DNA of 20,786 nucleotides from an uncultured Bacilli bacterium (GTDB lineage: Bacteria; Bacillota_I; Bacilli_A; RF39; UBA660), in contig CAKPDJ010000022.1 of assembly GCA_934148875.1 (NCBI GenBank), positions 1 through 20,786 on the forward strand, written 5' to 3'. Positions 14,106-20,786 of this stretch are shown piece by piece. Below the pieces are notes generated by a model. It saw only the letters and a list, made by a program, of their open reading frames with translations, did no database searches and was not told the origin of the DNA. The stretch's first letter is position 1. The number at the start of each line of letters is the position of its first letter. A program made the position numbers and the translations under genes.

Positions 14106-14964
14106 ACTTATTATCAAAATCTTTAATGGTTTTATATATAGTCATTATATTTGAACTATTATTTGGATCATATTGATTTAATATTTCTTGATATAAATCT
14201 TGCTTCTTTATCTTTTTACTTGAACTTAAATCCCTTTCTATTTTTGCTAGTTCCTTTATTGATAGTTTAATACTTTCTTCATCAGTTATTTCTCTACTTG
14301 TTTCTACTTGCATAATGCCAAGTTTCATATTTTTACCAGTGAAACGAAATCTAATTTTATCAATACTACGTAAAAAACTAGAACGGTGATAATCTTTAAA
14401 TATCATTATTGAATATATTAAACTATTAAAATCTTTGTTTTTACTTTTAATTAAGTGTGAATAATTGTTTTTTAGCTTTGCATAGCGAACAATTATCATT
14501 TCTTCCTTCATTTTAAAATTAATTTGTTCCTGCTTTTCTAATTTAAATGTTACTACACCATTCAATGTTTTATAAAAAAACAAGATTATTAAGAACCAAA
14601 TTCCCATTCGCCATTCACTGGCAGTTGGAAATATATTATCTACTTTTACTATAAAACACCTTGTCACTATAAAAGCAATTATTATGGCTAAACCGTAATT
14701 TTGTATATAATAGTTAGTGTTTATTAACTCTTCTTGATTAAGGATTATTTTAGTGTAATAAATTCTAATAAACATTTCCATTAGTATTACTAAATAAATA
14801 CAACTAGTATCTACGAATGATAAACCAGATATTAAAATGATATAAATAACTGGTATTATTATCATAATACTTGGTGTTTTTTCTTGAAATTTTTGAAAGT
14901 AGTTTGACACATAAAACAATATAATAGCAAATCCTAAATATAAAATAATTTGTAATAAATTCAT
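14104..14964 (-). CDS. Polytopic membrane protein of unknown function
   Basis: A 286-residue protein with four to five N-terminal membrane segments (about 4-20, 33-50, 54-71, 88-105, 118-136), then a soluble C-terminal part rich in Lys and Glu. The most patterned piece is IMIFKDYHRSSFLRSIDKI (185-203) followed by KLGIMQVETSREITDEESI (214-232). The second block recalls the GLMQV stretch of lytic transglycosylases, and I believe unnamed Clostridia and Bacilli membrane proteins share it. However, I see no assured catalytic glutamate and do not call an enzyme. It has its own promoter and terminator. AGGGGG stands ahead of the ATG. Confidence 0.8.
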   Translation of the reverse strand: MNLLQIILYLGFAIILFYVSNYFQKFQEKTPSIMIIIPVIYIILISGLSFVDTSCIYLVILMEMFIRIYYTKIILNQEELINTNYYIQNYGLAIIIAFIVTRCFIVKVDNIFPTASEWRMGIWFLIILFFYKTLNGVVTFKLEKQEQINFKMKEEMIIVRYAKLKNNYSHLIKSKNKDFNSLIYSIMIFKDYHRSSFLRSIDKIRFRFTGKNMKLGIMQVETSREITDEESIKLSIKELAKIERDLSSSKKIKKQDLYQEILNQYDPNNSSNIMTIYKTIKDFDNK

Positions 14965-14987
14965 AACAACCCCCTAAATTAGGCCTT

Positions 14988-15016
14988 ATTATACTACAGA
15001 ATTAATAAAAAAACAA
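14988..15016 (-). promoter_or_regulatory. Promoter of the polytopic membrane protein gene
   Basis: TTGTTT (15011-15016), a 17-nt spacer and TATAAT (14988-14993), about 24 bp before the ATG. The -35 lies in the T-run and 3' arm of the weak terminator of the upstream gene, so the two signals share bases. Confidence 0.65.
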
Positions 15017-15040
15017 TCTTTTTATTTTAAACAATGATTG
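15007..15040 (-). terminator. Weak terminator after the XRE membrane regulator
   Basis: Minus-strand CAATC (15036-15040) can pair with GATTG (15014-15018), followed by seven T. The stem is only 5 bp with a 17-nt loop that contains the stop codon, so efficiency is doubtful. Confidence 0.4.
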
Positions 15041-15717
15041 CTAAGGGAAAGTGGTACTTTGTAAATAGTAGTTTCCCCATCTTCATTAGTTGCCTTTATT
15101 TCTAGAAATAAACTATTAGAAGAATAATTTTTGCATTGATTAGAAAAATCATCTAGACGAAATTCAATATTATGTAAAAACTCTTCTAATTGAATTGGTT
15201 TATCATTATCATATGTATCTTTACCAATAATGGTTTCAATATTGTTTTTTCTTTCTGATAAGGTACATTCTATATTCTTATAGTAATTGTTATCATCACC
15301 ACCACAATATTCAATGTTAGAAATATATAAATAACTTTTATTCTTATTATAAGCAAGACTTCCAGAAATTGTAAATGATGGACAGTTTGAAGAAATAGTT
15401 TTAAATTCAAAATTATTATCTTTTCTAATTGCTAAAACAATAAGTAGTATCGCAATGAAAACAATTAATAAAACAACATATATTAAATTTTTATTGTGCT
15501 TTTTAGTAGTTGTATTTCCCTCTAAAAAATCATTAATATCTATTTCAAAATCTCTACATATTTGTGTTAATAGAGTAATATCAGGCAAGTTTTTACCATT
15601 CTCCCATTTTGATACAGCTTGATAAGTAACATTATATTTGTTGGCAAACTGAGATTGAGTCAGATTATTATCTGTTCTTATTTTTTTTATAAGTTGACTT
15701 ATCTTTTCTTGATTCAT
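15022..15717 (-). CDS. Membrane-bound XRE-family transcriptional regulator
   Basis: From the chosen start this has 231 residues: an HTH_3/XRE domain (about 4-65, with LTQSQFANKYNVTYQAVSKW as the helix-turn-helix and WENGKNLPD), a linker, one membrane segment (about 78-97) and an extracytoplasmic domain of about 130 residues with five cysteines (in SSNC, EYCGG, NIEC, NQC, NHC). This layout suits a one-component sensor that binds DNA inside and senses outside. The frame is open to a GTG at 15726, but AGGA lies 10 nt before the ATG at 15717 and touches the GTG, so I chose the ATG. It is the third gene after the LiaF-like and DUF4097 genes, and the natural guess is that it controls them. The outer domain is unknown to me. 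Confidence 0.88.
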   Translation of the reverse strand: MNQEKISQLIKKIRTDNNLTQSQFANKYNVTYQAVSKWENGKNLPDITLLTQICRDFEIDINDFLEGNTTTKKHNKNLIYVVLLIVFIAILLIVLAIRKDNNFEFKTISSNCPSFTISGSLAYNKNKSYLYISNIEYCGGDDNNYYKNIECTLSERKNNIETIIGKDTYDNDKPIQLEEFLHNIEFRLDDFSNQCKNYSSNSLFLEIKATNEDGETTIYKVPLSLSNHCLK

Positions 15718-15729
15718 TTGTTTCACATC

Positions 15730-16533
15730 CTACTCAGAAAAATTAACTTTAACTTTACCTACTCCACCATCTATTACGATACTGTTGATACCTGTACCAT
15801 AGTTATAATCTTCTTTAACTTTTTCATCAGCAACAGTAATTGTGCCAACACCTTTACTGATTTTTAATGTATAATCTTCTTTTGTTCCTATTAAATCTAA
15901 ATTAACCTTACCAACACCACAATCAAGTTTACTGTTTCCTAAAACTTTACTTTTAAGTGTAACTGAACCGGCACCAATACTTAAATCTAGATTATTGATA
16001 ATACCATTTTTAATATTTAAATCTCCGGCACCATTCTCCAGATTTAGTGATTTTTCTATTATGATATCATCTATTACTATGTTTCCAGCTCCTAATTCAA
16101 TAGTTCCACTATTGGCATTAATTTTCTCAATATTAACTTTACCTGCTCCAATATTTATTGCTAATGTGTTATAGATTTTGTCTGGAAGTGTAATTATTAA
16201 TTTTGAGTTTTTTGTACTCAAAATATTGTTTTTCTTTTCTTTAATTGATAATAACTCAGCTTCTTCAATAATGTTAATATCGCTGTTATTAGTTTCGATA
16301 GTTAGCATATCACCACTTTTAATGGTTAAATCGGAAGAATTAATATCGATTTCTAGGGATTTAATATCCGAGTTAATACTAGTTGTTTTCATTTCAGCTG
16401 TTATATTATTACTATTAGTAAAAATAATACCAACGGTTGATAAACCGTATATAATACCTGAAATAATGCTAACTATTAAAAACATAGCAAAGGCTATAGC
16501 AAAATATTTGATTATCTTTTGAAAGTTTATCAT
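15730..16533 (-). CDS. DUF4097 (LiaG-like) beta-strand repeat membrane protein
   Basis: A 267-residue protein with one N-terminal membrane segment (about 9-38) and an extracytoplasmic domain of short regular beta-strands. Gly-rich turns recur as LxIxxGAGxxxI units (for example INIGAGKVNIEKI, IELGAGNIVIDDI, LENGAGDLNIKNG, LSIGAGSVTLKSK, GVGKVNLDL, GVGTITVAD, GVGKVKVNF). This is typical of DUF4097, found in LiaG of Bacillus and in many envelope-stress operons. Its function is not established. It overlaps the LiaF-like gene by 4 bp and ends 13 bp before the regulator start, so all three form one operon. Confidence 0.9.
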   Translation of the reverse strand: MINFQKIIKYFAIAFAMFLIVSIISGIIYGLSTVGIIFTNSNNITAEMKTTSINSDIKSLEIDINSSDLTIKSGDMLTIETNNSDINIIEEAELLSIKEKKNNILSTKNSKLIITLPDKIYNTLAINIGAGKVNIEKINANSGTIELGAGNIVIDDIIIEKSLNLENGAGDLNIKNGIINNLDLSIGAGSVTLKSKVLGNSKLDCGVGKVNLDLIGTKEDYTLKISKGVGTITVADEKVKEDYNYGTGINSIVIDGGVGKVKVNFSE

Positions 16534-17195
16534 TTAACTTCAACTCCACCAAAAATGCAAGTAGCTTCTATATAAACAGTTTTCTTTTTTTCGCTATCAT
16601 CTTTTTTATATTTATTATCTACGCCACCAAAAATAGAAGTAGATGATACTTTAACTTGAACATCACTAGGAACATAAATATCTATTCCACCAAAGATAGA
16701 ACTTGCCGTAATAACAACATCACTATCTAATTTAGCGTTTCTTAAATCACATGTAATTCCACCAAATACAGCATTAAGTTCGCAACCTTCAAACTTTTCA
16801 TTAGCAAAATCTAATCTTTGACCACTAAAAGTAGCATAGTATGTTTTACTATCGTTTTTCTTTATCTTTTTTATTTCTTTAGATAAAGAACCTTTAAAAA
16901 TAAATGATAAACCTATCATTACAAAAATAAATGGTAGTATTAATTTCCAAACTAAATCAAAAGCAAATAAATCTTGGCAACATAATAGTAATAAAACTCC
17001 AATTACTAAACCAATAATATTACCTGTTTTTTCTTTATCATCAAATAAACCAATAAAACATGGAATAATAATAAATAAAGTCCACCATCCATCAAAAAAT
17101 ATATTTATATTTGTAAGTTCTAAAGCATTAAGCCCTAATATTAAACCAACAATGATAAAAGCAAAACCCCATAGTACATTACTAACTTTTTTCAT
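16530..17195 (-). CDS. LiaF-like membrane protein (cell-wall-active antibiotic response)
   Basis: A 221-residue protein with four N-terminal membrane segments (about 6-25, 35-50, 58-77, 82-102) and a cytoplasmic C-terminal domain. Four FGG motifs are spaced in that domain: AVFGGITCDL, SIFGGIDIYVP, SIFGGVDNKY and CIFGGVEVK at the very end, the mark of the LiaF/YvqF C-terminal domain. In Bacillus LiaF restrains the LiaS kinase until cell-wall antibiotics act. No LiaS or LiaR gene is here; the membrane-bound XRE regulator two genes on may take that place. Start at 17195 with AGGAAGGTGAG ahead of it. Confidence 0.9.
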   Translation of the reverse strand: MKKVSNVLWGFAFIIVGLILGLNALELTNINIFFDGWWTLFIIIPCFIGLFDDKEKTGNIIGLVIGVLLLLCCQDLFAFDLVWKLILPFIFVMIGLSFIFKGSLSKEIKKIKKNDSKTYYATFSGQRLDFANEKFEGCELNAVFGGITCDLRNAKLDSDVVITASSIFGGIDIYVPSDVQVKVSSTSIFGGVDNKYKKDDSEKKKTVYIEATCIFGGVEVK

Positions 17196-17214
17196 TTTCT
17201 CACCTTCCTTTCTA

Positions 17215-17220
17215 ATTATA
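17215..17220 (-). promoter_or_regulatory. Probable -10 of the LiaF-like operon
   Basis: TATAAT on the minus strand about 19 bp before the ATG, with a second TATAAT at 17225-17230. Neither has a good -35; the region lies just after the terminator of the beta-helix gene. Confidence 0.4.
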
Positions 17221-17233
17221 CAGCATTATAAAG

Positions 17234-17258
17234 AAAAAAACTACACTAACGTAGTTTT
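17234..17258 (-). terminator. Intrinsic terminator after the beta-helix gene
   Basis: AAAACTAC and GTAGTTTT form an 8-bp stem with a 6-nt loop, followed by a run of T to 17234. The TAA stop of the gene lies in the 5' arm. Confidence 0.82.
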
Positions 17259-19026
17259 AATTTATAGATTTACCATTAACATATAACTTGTATCCGTTAA
17301 AATTGATATTACTATAAGAGGTATCATCATCCTTTAGAGATGTAACATAGGAATCTCCTGTTAATGTTATAGTAGAATTACTATCTAAAGTAATTGCGAT
17401 ATTCTTAGCATTATTATCACCATTTATAGTACCGCTATAACTAGAATTTTCTAAATTCAATACTAGGGTTGAAATATTATCTACTTCAATATTACCATTT
17501 AAGTCCTGTTTATTAGCATTAAATGTTAAATTACCACCATTAGAACCACTATTACTCCATTCATCTGTAGCTTTTATACTAATAAGTAAGTTGCTGCCGT
17601 AAGATAGTTTGGTGTTTTCTAAATTGATGATAGCATTAGTGTTGGTTATGAAAAACATTGGTGCTGTTTGGTAATATTTTGAATTAGATAAGATGGATAA
17701 GCTCGAATTAGTAGCTGTAAAGTTACCGGTTCCTACTGAAGCATCCCCTGACATGGATTGATATATCATAATACCAGCTTGGTCAACATCATTTCTGTTT
17801 CCTTTAGCTGATGCCGTTAAAACTGAATTAGTAACAGTAGCTGAATTTTTACCTTCAATTACGACCATTTGTGAGGAATTAGCTACACCATTAGTATTAG
17901 TAATAGCTATATCTCCTGTTGAATAAATTACTGGAGACCCAACACCATTTGTTTCTAACTTAGAATTATTTGCTATTACTGTTCCTTCACCACGGTCGGT
18001 AGCTAAACTAGCACATGAATTACCTGAGGTAGTTATATTCACATTATCAGCCTCGATATAACCACCATAAGTAGCATCTAATCCACGGGATGATGATTCT
18101 GCTGTTGTTTTAATAGTTGAATTACTAATATAAATTTTAGAATTTTCTCCTGTTGCGAAAACAGCATTACTACCTTTAGCACTTGTCGTTATAGTAGCAT
18201 TTTTAATAGTAGCTGTTGATTCTTTAGTAACAAGTATTCCGGCATTTATTCCATAAAACTCTGAATTTTCTGTATTAGAACTATCACCACTAGCTTTGTT
18301 AACAGTTGCATCACTTAAAGTTAAATTACCACCGTTTTCTACTAATATAACACTTTCATCGGTATTATTAGCTTCATAACTATCAGTTAGTGTCTTTTCA
18401 TCACTAACAACTATACTTGCAGTAGCTTCTACTTGCGAATTTTGATTATTATTAAATTGTTGGTTGTTATTGCTATCACTAGTAGTATCTGATAAAAAAT
18501 AGTGGTTAGTAATATAGATAGATATAATGCTAATAACAGCTGTTACTAATACTGTTGATAATACATATATTAACATTTTATCACTTGATTTAAAGGTTTC
18601 CTTTAATGATAGTTTATTAAATTTGGACATAAATAAATACATCAAAATAGTGGTTATTAATAATGCTTCAATTCCAAAAACAACATAATATATTGTGGTT
18701 AATTTAATTCCTTCTTTAGAATTATTCATGTCAGTTGGTTTAAAATCATTTGGCATTGTTGGTTTAGATAAGTCATTATTACTGCTATCATCATCAGGTT
18801 TAGCTGGTGGTTCTGTCATTTCACTTTCACCATTATTCTCTTTATCATTAGAAGTATTATTTTCACCTGGCTTAGCTGGTGGCGTTTGCATATTATTAGT
18901 TTGTTGATTATTGTTTATGTTATTACTTTTAATATTATTCTTGGCATAATTCATTGTTAAATAAGTAAATATCACTAAAATAATAATAGCTAAAATCATT
19001 AAAATATTTTTAAAACTTCTTTTCAT
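17257..19026 (-). CDS. Membrane protein with extracytoplasmic beta-helix domain
   Basis: A protein of about 589 residues. Order: membrane segment 1 (about 8-27); a polar Asn/Pro-rich loop (about 28-105) with the repeated piece PPAKPGENN / PPAKPDDDS; segments 2 and 3 (about 112-135, 150-173); an Asn/Gln stretch; then about 380 residues of Ser/Thr/Asn-rich short strands (VENGGNLTLSDATVN, ATIKNATITTSAKGSNA, KIYISNSTIKTT, YIEADNVNITTSGNS, INLENTKLSY and so on), which look like a right-handed parallel beta-helix of the pectin-lyase-like kind. With the N-terminus inside, the helix lies outside the membrane. No catalytic site or wall anchor is seen. A carbohydrate-binding or adhesive role is a guess. 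GAGAGGTG lies 7 nt before the ATG at 19026, so this is chosen over the ATG at 19041. Confidence 0.87.
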   Translation of the reverse strand: MKRSFKNILMILAIIILVIFTYLTMNYAKNNIKSNNINNNQQTNNMQTPPAKPGENNTSNDKENNGESEMTEPPAKPDDDSSNNDLSKPTMPNDFKPTDMNNSKEGIKLTTIYYVVFGIEALLITTILMYLFMSKFNKLSLKETFKSSDKMLIYVLSTVLVTAVISIISIYITNHYFLSDTTSDSNNNQQFNNNQNSQVEATASIVVSDEKTLTDSYEANNTDESVILVENGGNLTLSDATVNKASGDSSNTENSEFYGINAGILVTKESTATIKNATITTSAKGSNAVFATGENSKIYISNSTIKTTAESSSRGLDATYGGYIEADNVNITTSGNSCASLATDRGEGTVIANNSKLETNGVGSPVIYSTGDIAITNTNGVANSSQMVVIEGKNSATVTNSVLTASAKGNRNDVDQAGIMIYQSMSGDASVGTGNFTATNSSLSILSNSKYYQTAPMFFITNTNAIINLENTKLSYGSNLLISIKATDEWSNSGSNGGNLTFNANKQDLNGNIEVDNISTLVLNLENSSYSGTINGDNNAKNIAITLDSNSTITLTGDSYVTSLKDDDTSYSNINFNGYKLYVNGKSIN

Positions 19027-19088
19027 TTTTTCACCTCTCATTATAGTTATAAATTATAAATATGTTATTTATGTGAAATTTTAAAAAT

Positions 19089-19664
19089 TTATATTTTCTT
19101 TTTTTTAAATATACAATCTATTAGAATACTGCTAATCACAATTACACTAATAGAATAAATTCCTTTTACTATTCCAAATATGAAACATCCAGCAATGATA
19201 ATACAGGTATTAACCAAAAAGTTAGCTGTTGCAACTCTTATTTTTAGATACTTATTTAGTAGAAGATTAACTGTGCTAACACCACCTGATGAGAAGCCTA
19301 TTTTATAAATATAACCACCAGTTATTCCACAAACTATACCTGCTATTATGGTAAATAATATTTGATTATTTTGAATAAATGAGTAGTTTGGTATAAAACT
19401 AGTTAGTTTGACGCATAACGGATAAATTATTGATGAAGCCATTGTTCCGTAGGTAGTTGTTTTAGAGAGAAAAAAATAGCTAAGAATTAAAGTTATAATG
19501 TTAATAATTAGAATGGATATTGATGGTTTTAGTTTAGATAATGAATATATTAATAATGCTAGACCCTGTGTTCCGCCAGTTACTAACTCTAGCGGTTTTA
19601 AAATTAAATTAAAATTAAGTGCTGCAATTAATAATAAAATGGCTAAATATATGTATTTTTTCAT
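19089..19664 (-). CDS. YitT-family membrane protein (short form)
   Basis: A 191-residue protein with about six membrane segments. The block PLELVTGGTQGLALLIYSLS (28-47) and the later IYKIGFSSGGVSTVNLLLNKYL region are the paired glycine motifs of YitT/DUF161 proteins. The usual C-terminal DUF2179 domain is absent, so the protein ends about 90 residues earlier than full-length YitT. The function of the family is not settled. The ribosome-binding site CGGAGGC is strong. The beta-helix gene starts 63 bp on with no clear terminator between, so co-transcription is possible. Confidence 0.87.
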   Translation of the reverse strand: MKKYIYLAILLLIAALNFNLILKPLELVTGGTQGLALLIYSLSKLKPSISILIINIITLILSYFFLSKTTTYGTMASSIIYPLCVKLTSFIPNYSFIQNNQILFTIIAGIVCGITGGYIYKIGFSSGGVSTVNLLLNKYLKIRVATANFLVNTCIIIAGCFIFGIVKGIYSISVIVISSILIDCIFKKKKI

Positions 19665-19711
19665 AATGCCTCCGCTAATTATAGTATAGCCATTTATTAA
19701 AAATATAACAC

Positions 19712-19738
19712 CAAAAATAAAAATAGCTAATGCTATTT
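19712..19738 (-). terminator. Intrinsic terminator after map
   Basis: AAATAGC and GCTATTT form a perfect 7-bp stem with a 4-nt loop, a few bases after the map stop. The minus-strand transcript continues TTATTTTTGG, giving the T-rich end. Confidence 0.8.
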
Positions 19739-19741
19739 CTA

Positions 19742-20494
19742 TTAATCTAAACGTGGCGTTAATATTTCATATCCATCTTTGGTTACTAAGATTGTATGTT
19801 CATAATGTGCTGCTGGCATTCCATCATCTGTTTTTATAGTCCAATCATCATCAAGAATATAAATGTCAGCTGTACCTAAATTAAGCATTGGTTCAATGCA
19901 AATAACCATGCCTTCTCTAAGTTTTGGACCAGTACCAGCTGTACCATAATTAGGTACTTCTGGATCTTCATGCATTTCTCTACCTATACCATGACCACAT
20001 AATTCTTTTACTACACCTAAATTATGCTTATTGGCATACTGTTCAACAGCAGCTGAAATATCTCCAATATGATTACCAGGTTTAACTTGTTTTACTCCTT
20101 CATACAATGCTTTTTCGGTATGTTCCATTAAATATTTTTTATCATCACTAATATTACCTACGGCGTAAGTCCAAGCAGCATCTCCTTGATAACCTTTATA
20201 ACCAATAACCATATCAATCGTAATAATATCGCCATCTTTCAATTTATAGTTATCTGGGATACCATGAACTACAGTATCATTAACACTAGTACATAATGTA
20301 GCTGGAAATCCTTCATATCCTTTACAGGTAGGAACACCACCCATCTTACGAATATATTCTTCTGCTAACCTATCAAGTTCTTTGGTAGTAATACCAGCCT
20401 TAATAAAATTTTTTAAATATTGATGCGTCATAGAAACCATTTTACCAGCTTCACGCATTAATTCTATTTCTCTTTCACTTTTAATTGTTATCAT
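19742..20494 (-). CDS. map: Methionine aminopeptidase, type I
   Basis: Removes the N-terminal methionine from new proteins when the second residue is small. From the chosen start it has 250 residues, the normal size. All five metal ligands are present: Asp94, Asp105, His168, Glu201 and Glu232, with His77 and His175 as the catalytic helper histidines (all three residues before their E. coli counterparts). It lacks the N-terminal zinc-binding extension, so it is the plain type I form. The frame is open to a TTG at 20506, but GGAG lies 6 nt before the ATG at 20494. The gene stands alone between two terminators, not in the ribosomal protein cluster (secY-adk-map-infA) where many Bacillota keep it, so it may be an extra copy. 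Confidence 0.97.
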   Translation of the reverse strand: MITIKSEREIELMREAGKMVSMTHQYLKNFIKAGITTKELDRLAEEYIRKMGGVPTCKGYEGFPATLCTSVNDTVVHGIPDNYKLKDGDIITIDMVIGYKGYQGDAAWTYAVGNISDDKKYLMEHTEKALYEGVKQVKPGNHIGDISAAVEQYANKHNLGVVKELCGHGIGREMHEDPEVPNYGTAGTGPKLREGMVICIEPMLNLGTADIYILDDDWTIKTDDGMPAAHYEHTILVTKDGYEILTPRLD

Positions 20495-20515
20495 ATTTTT
20501 CTCCAATCCAATACT

Positions 20516-20521
20516 ATTATA
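20516..20521 (-). promoter_or_regulatory. Probable -10 of map
   Basis: TATAAT on the minus strand 21 bp before the map ATG, after the terminator at 20551-20582. TTGGTT at 20541-20546 is the nearest -35-like hexamer, but with a 19-nt spacer. Confidence 0.5.
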
Positions 20522-20550
20522 CTATAAATTTAATAGTTTGAACCAAATTT

Positions 20551-20582
20551 AAAAATATAGCTTATAATTTATCACAAGCTAT
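20551..20582 (-). terminator. Terminator after the edge gene
   Basis: ATAGCTT and AAGCTAT form a 7-bp stem around a 12-nt loop, flanked by A-rich 5' and ATTTTT 3' sequence on the minus strand. It closes the transcript of the partial gene at the window edge. Confidence 0.7.
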
Positions 20583-20602
20583 TTTTACTTTATATTTAGT
20601 TT

Positions 20603-20786
20603 TTATATATTACTATCAATATTTTTGAGTTTTTCTATCTCCTCTATAGATAAACCAGTAGTTTTTGAAATATCTTCTACAGAAATTGTATTTAGTTTTA
20701 TAAGATTTCTAGCTATTTCTATTTTTTCTTCTTTTTTACCTTTTTCAATACTCTCTCGAAATTCTTTTTTCATTCTTCTTTGTATT
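20603..20786 (-). CDS. C-terminal tail of a probable Rpn/PD-(D/E)XK transposase-nuclease (partial)
   Basis: An open frame runs in from the right edge and ends with TAA at 20603-20605; about 60 residues are visible. The tail is charged (KKEFRESIEKGKKEEKIEIA) and then has the short helical motif ISVEDISKTTGLSIEEIEKL. This ending is typical of the Rpn family recombination-promoting nucleases / PDDEXK_2 putative transposases common in gut Bacillota. The catalytic part lies outside the window, so the call rests only on the tail, and it cannot be said whether the gene is intact. Confidence 0.62.
   Translation of the reverse strand, partial: IQRRMKKEFRESIEKGKKEEKIEIARNLIKLNTISVEDISKTTGLSIEEIEKLKNIDSNI

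Noticed and set aside
14740..14790. Calling the unknown membrane protein a lytic transglycosylase
   Set aside because: Only one short stretch (LGIMQV, encoded further downstream in the gene) resembles the family, and no catalytic glutamate can be placed with trust.
16178..16522. Plus-strand open frame of 114 codons, hydrophobic, opposite the DUF4097 gene
   Set aside because: Antisense to a well supported gene; its hydrophobic look comes from reading AT-rich beta-strand codons backwards.
1..20786. TGA read as tryptophan (mycoplasma-type code)
   Set aside because: TGA closes yidD and the thioredoxin-like gene at proper family lengths with coupled next starts, and conserved Trp residues are encoded by TGG.
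1..20786. CRISPR array, tRNA or rRNA genes, prophage or complete insertion sequence
   Set aside because: I found no regularly spaced repeats, cloverleaf-type sequence, rRNA-like GC-richer stretch, phage structural genes or transposase with terminal repeats; only the tail of one nuclease/transposase gene at the right edge.

Overview
The window is very AT-rich, densely coded DNA that looks like a low-GC Gram-positive bacterium (Bacillota). Likely sources are an uncultured gut Bacilli/Erysipelotrichia-type lineage or a Clostridium-like one; I cannot place it further. The evidence is strong purine-rich ribosome-binding sites, LytR-CpsA-Psr, LiaF, YitT and YidD proteins, a lipoprotein, and many U-tract hairpin terminators. 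TGA is a stop (end of yidD, end of the thioredoxin-like gene) and TGG encodes Trp, so the mycoplasma code does not apply.

Region 1 (about 84-10175, all minus strand) is a Wzx/Wzy-type surface polysaccharide locus read from right to left. It starts with a short PglC/CpsE-like priming sugar-phosphate transferase, followed by a GNAT acetyltransferase, two family-2 glycosyltransferases, a Stealth-type sugar-phosphate transferase, a Wzy-like polymerase, another family-2 glycosyltransferase, a hexapeptide-repeat acyltransferase and a Wzx-like flippase. After a 254-bp gap come a CpsA-like LCP protein, which would attach the finished polymer to the cell wall, and a VanZ-family membrane protein. Most genes overlap or nearly touch. 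Two places break the run: a terminator hairpin at 8866-8914 whose loop contains an extended -10 motif, and the 2007-2260 gap, which holds two dyad-symmetric sequences and a 13-codon ORF with a good ribosome-binding site. The locus has no tyrosine kinase/phosphatase regulators and no nucleotide-sugar synthesis genes, so precursors must come from elsewhere.

Region 2 (10176-12712, plus strand) is divergent from the capsule locus. It holds a solitary 353-residue protein with features suggestive of an ADP-ribosyltransferase fold. Then comes a yidD gene overlapping by 4 bp a ZnuA-like lipoprotein that appears to have lost its metal-binding histidines.

Region 3 (12705-20506, minus strand) is mostly envelope functions. 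It contains a Tim44-like protein with a zinc ribbon, translationally coupled to a membrane-anchored thioredoxin-like protein; an unknown polytopic membrane protein; and a probable three-gene operon of LiaF-like protein, DUF4097 protein and membrane-bound XRE regulator, which looks like a cell-envelope stress module without LiaRS. Next are a membrane protein with an outer beta-helix, a short YitT-family protein and methionine aminopeptidase (map). At the right edge is the C-terminal tail of a probable Rpn/PD-(D/E)XK transposase-nuclease.

No tRNA, rRNA, CRISPR array, insertion sequence or prophage was recognised. The least explained parts are the ART-like orphan, the histidine-less ZnuA-like lipoprotein, the terminator/promoter overlap inside the capsule operon, and the LiaF/DUF4097/XRE set.
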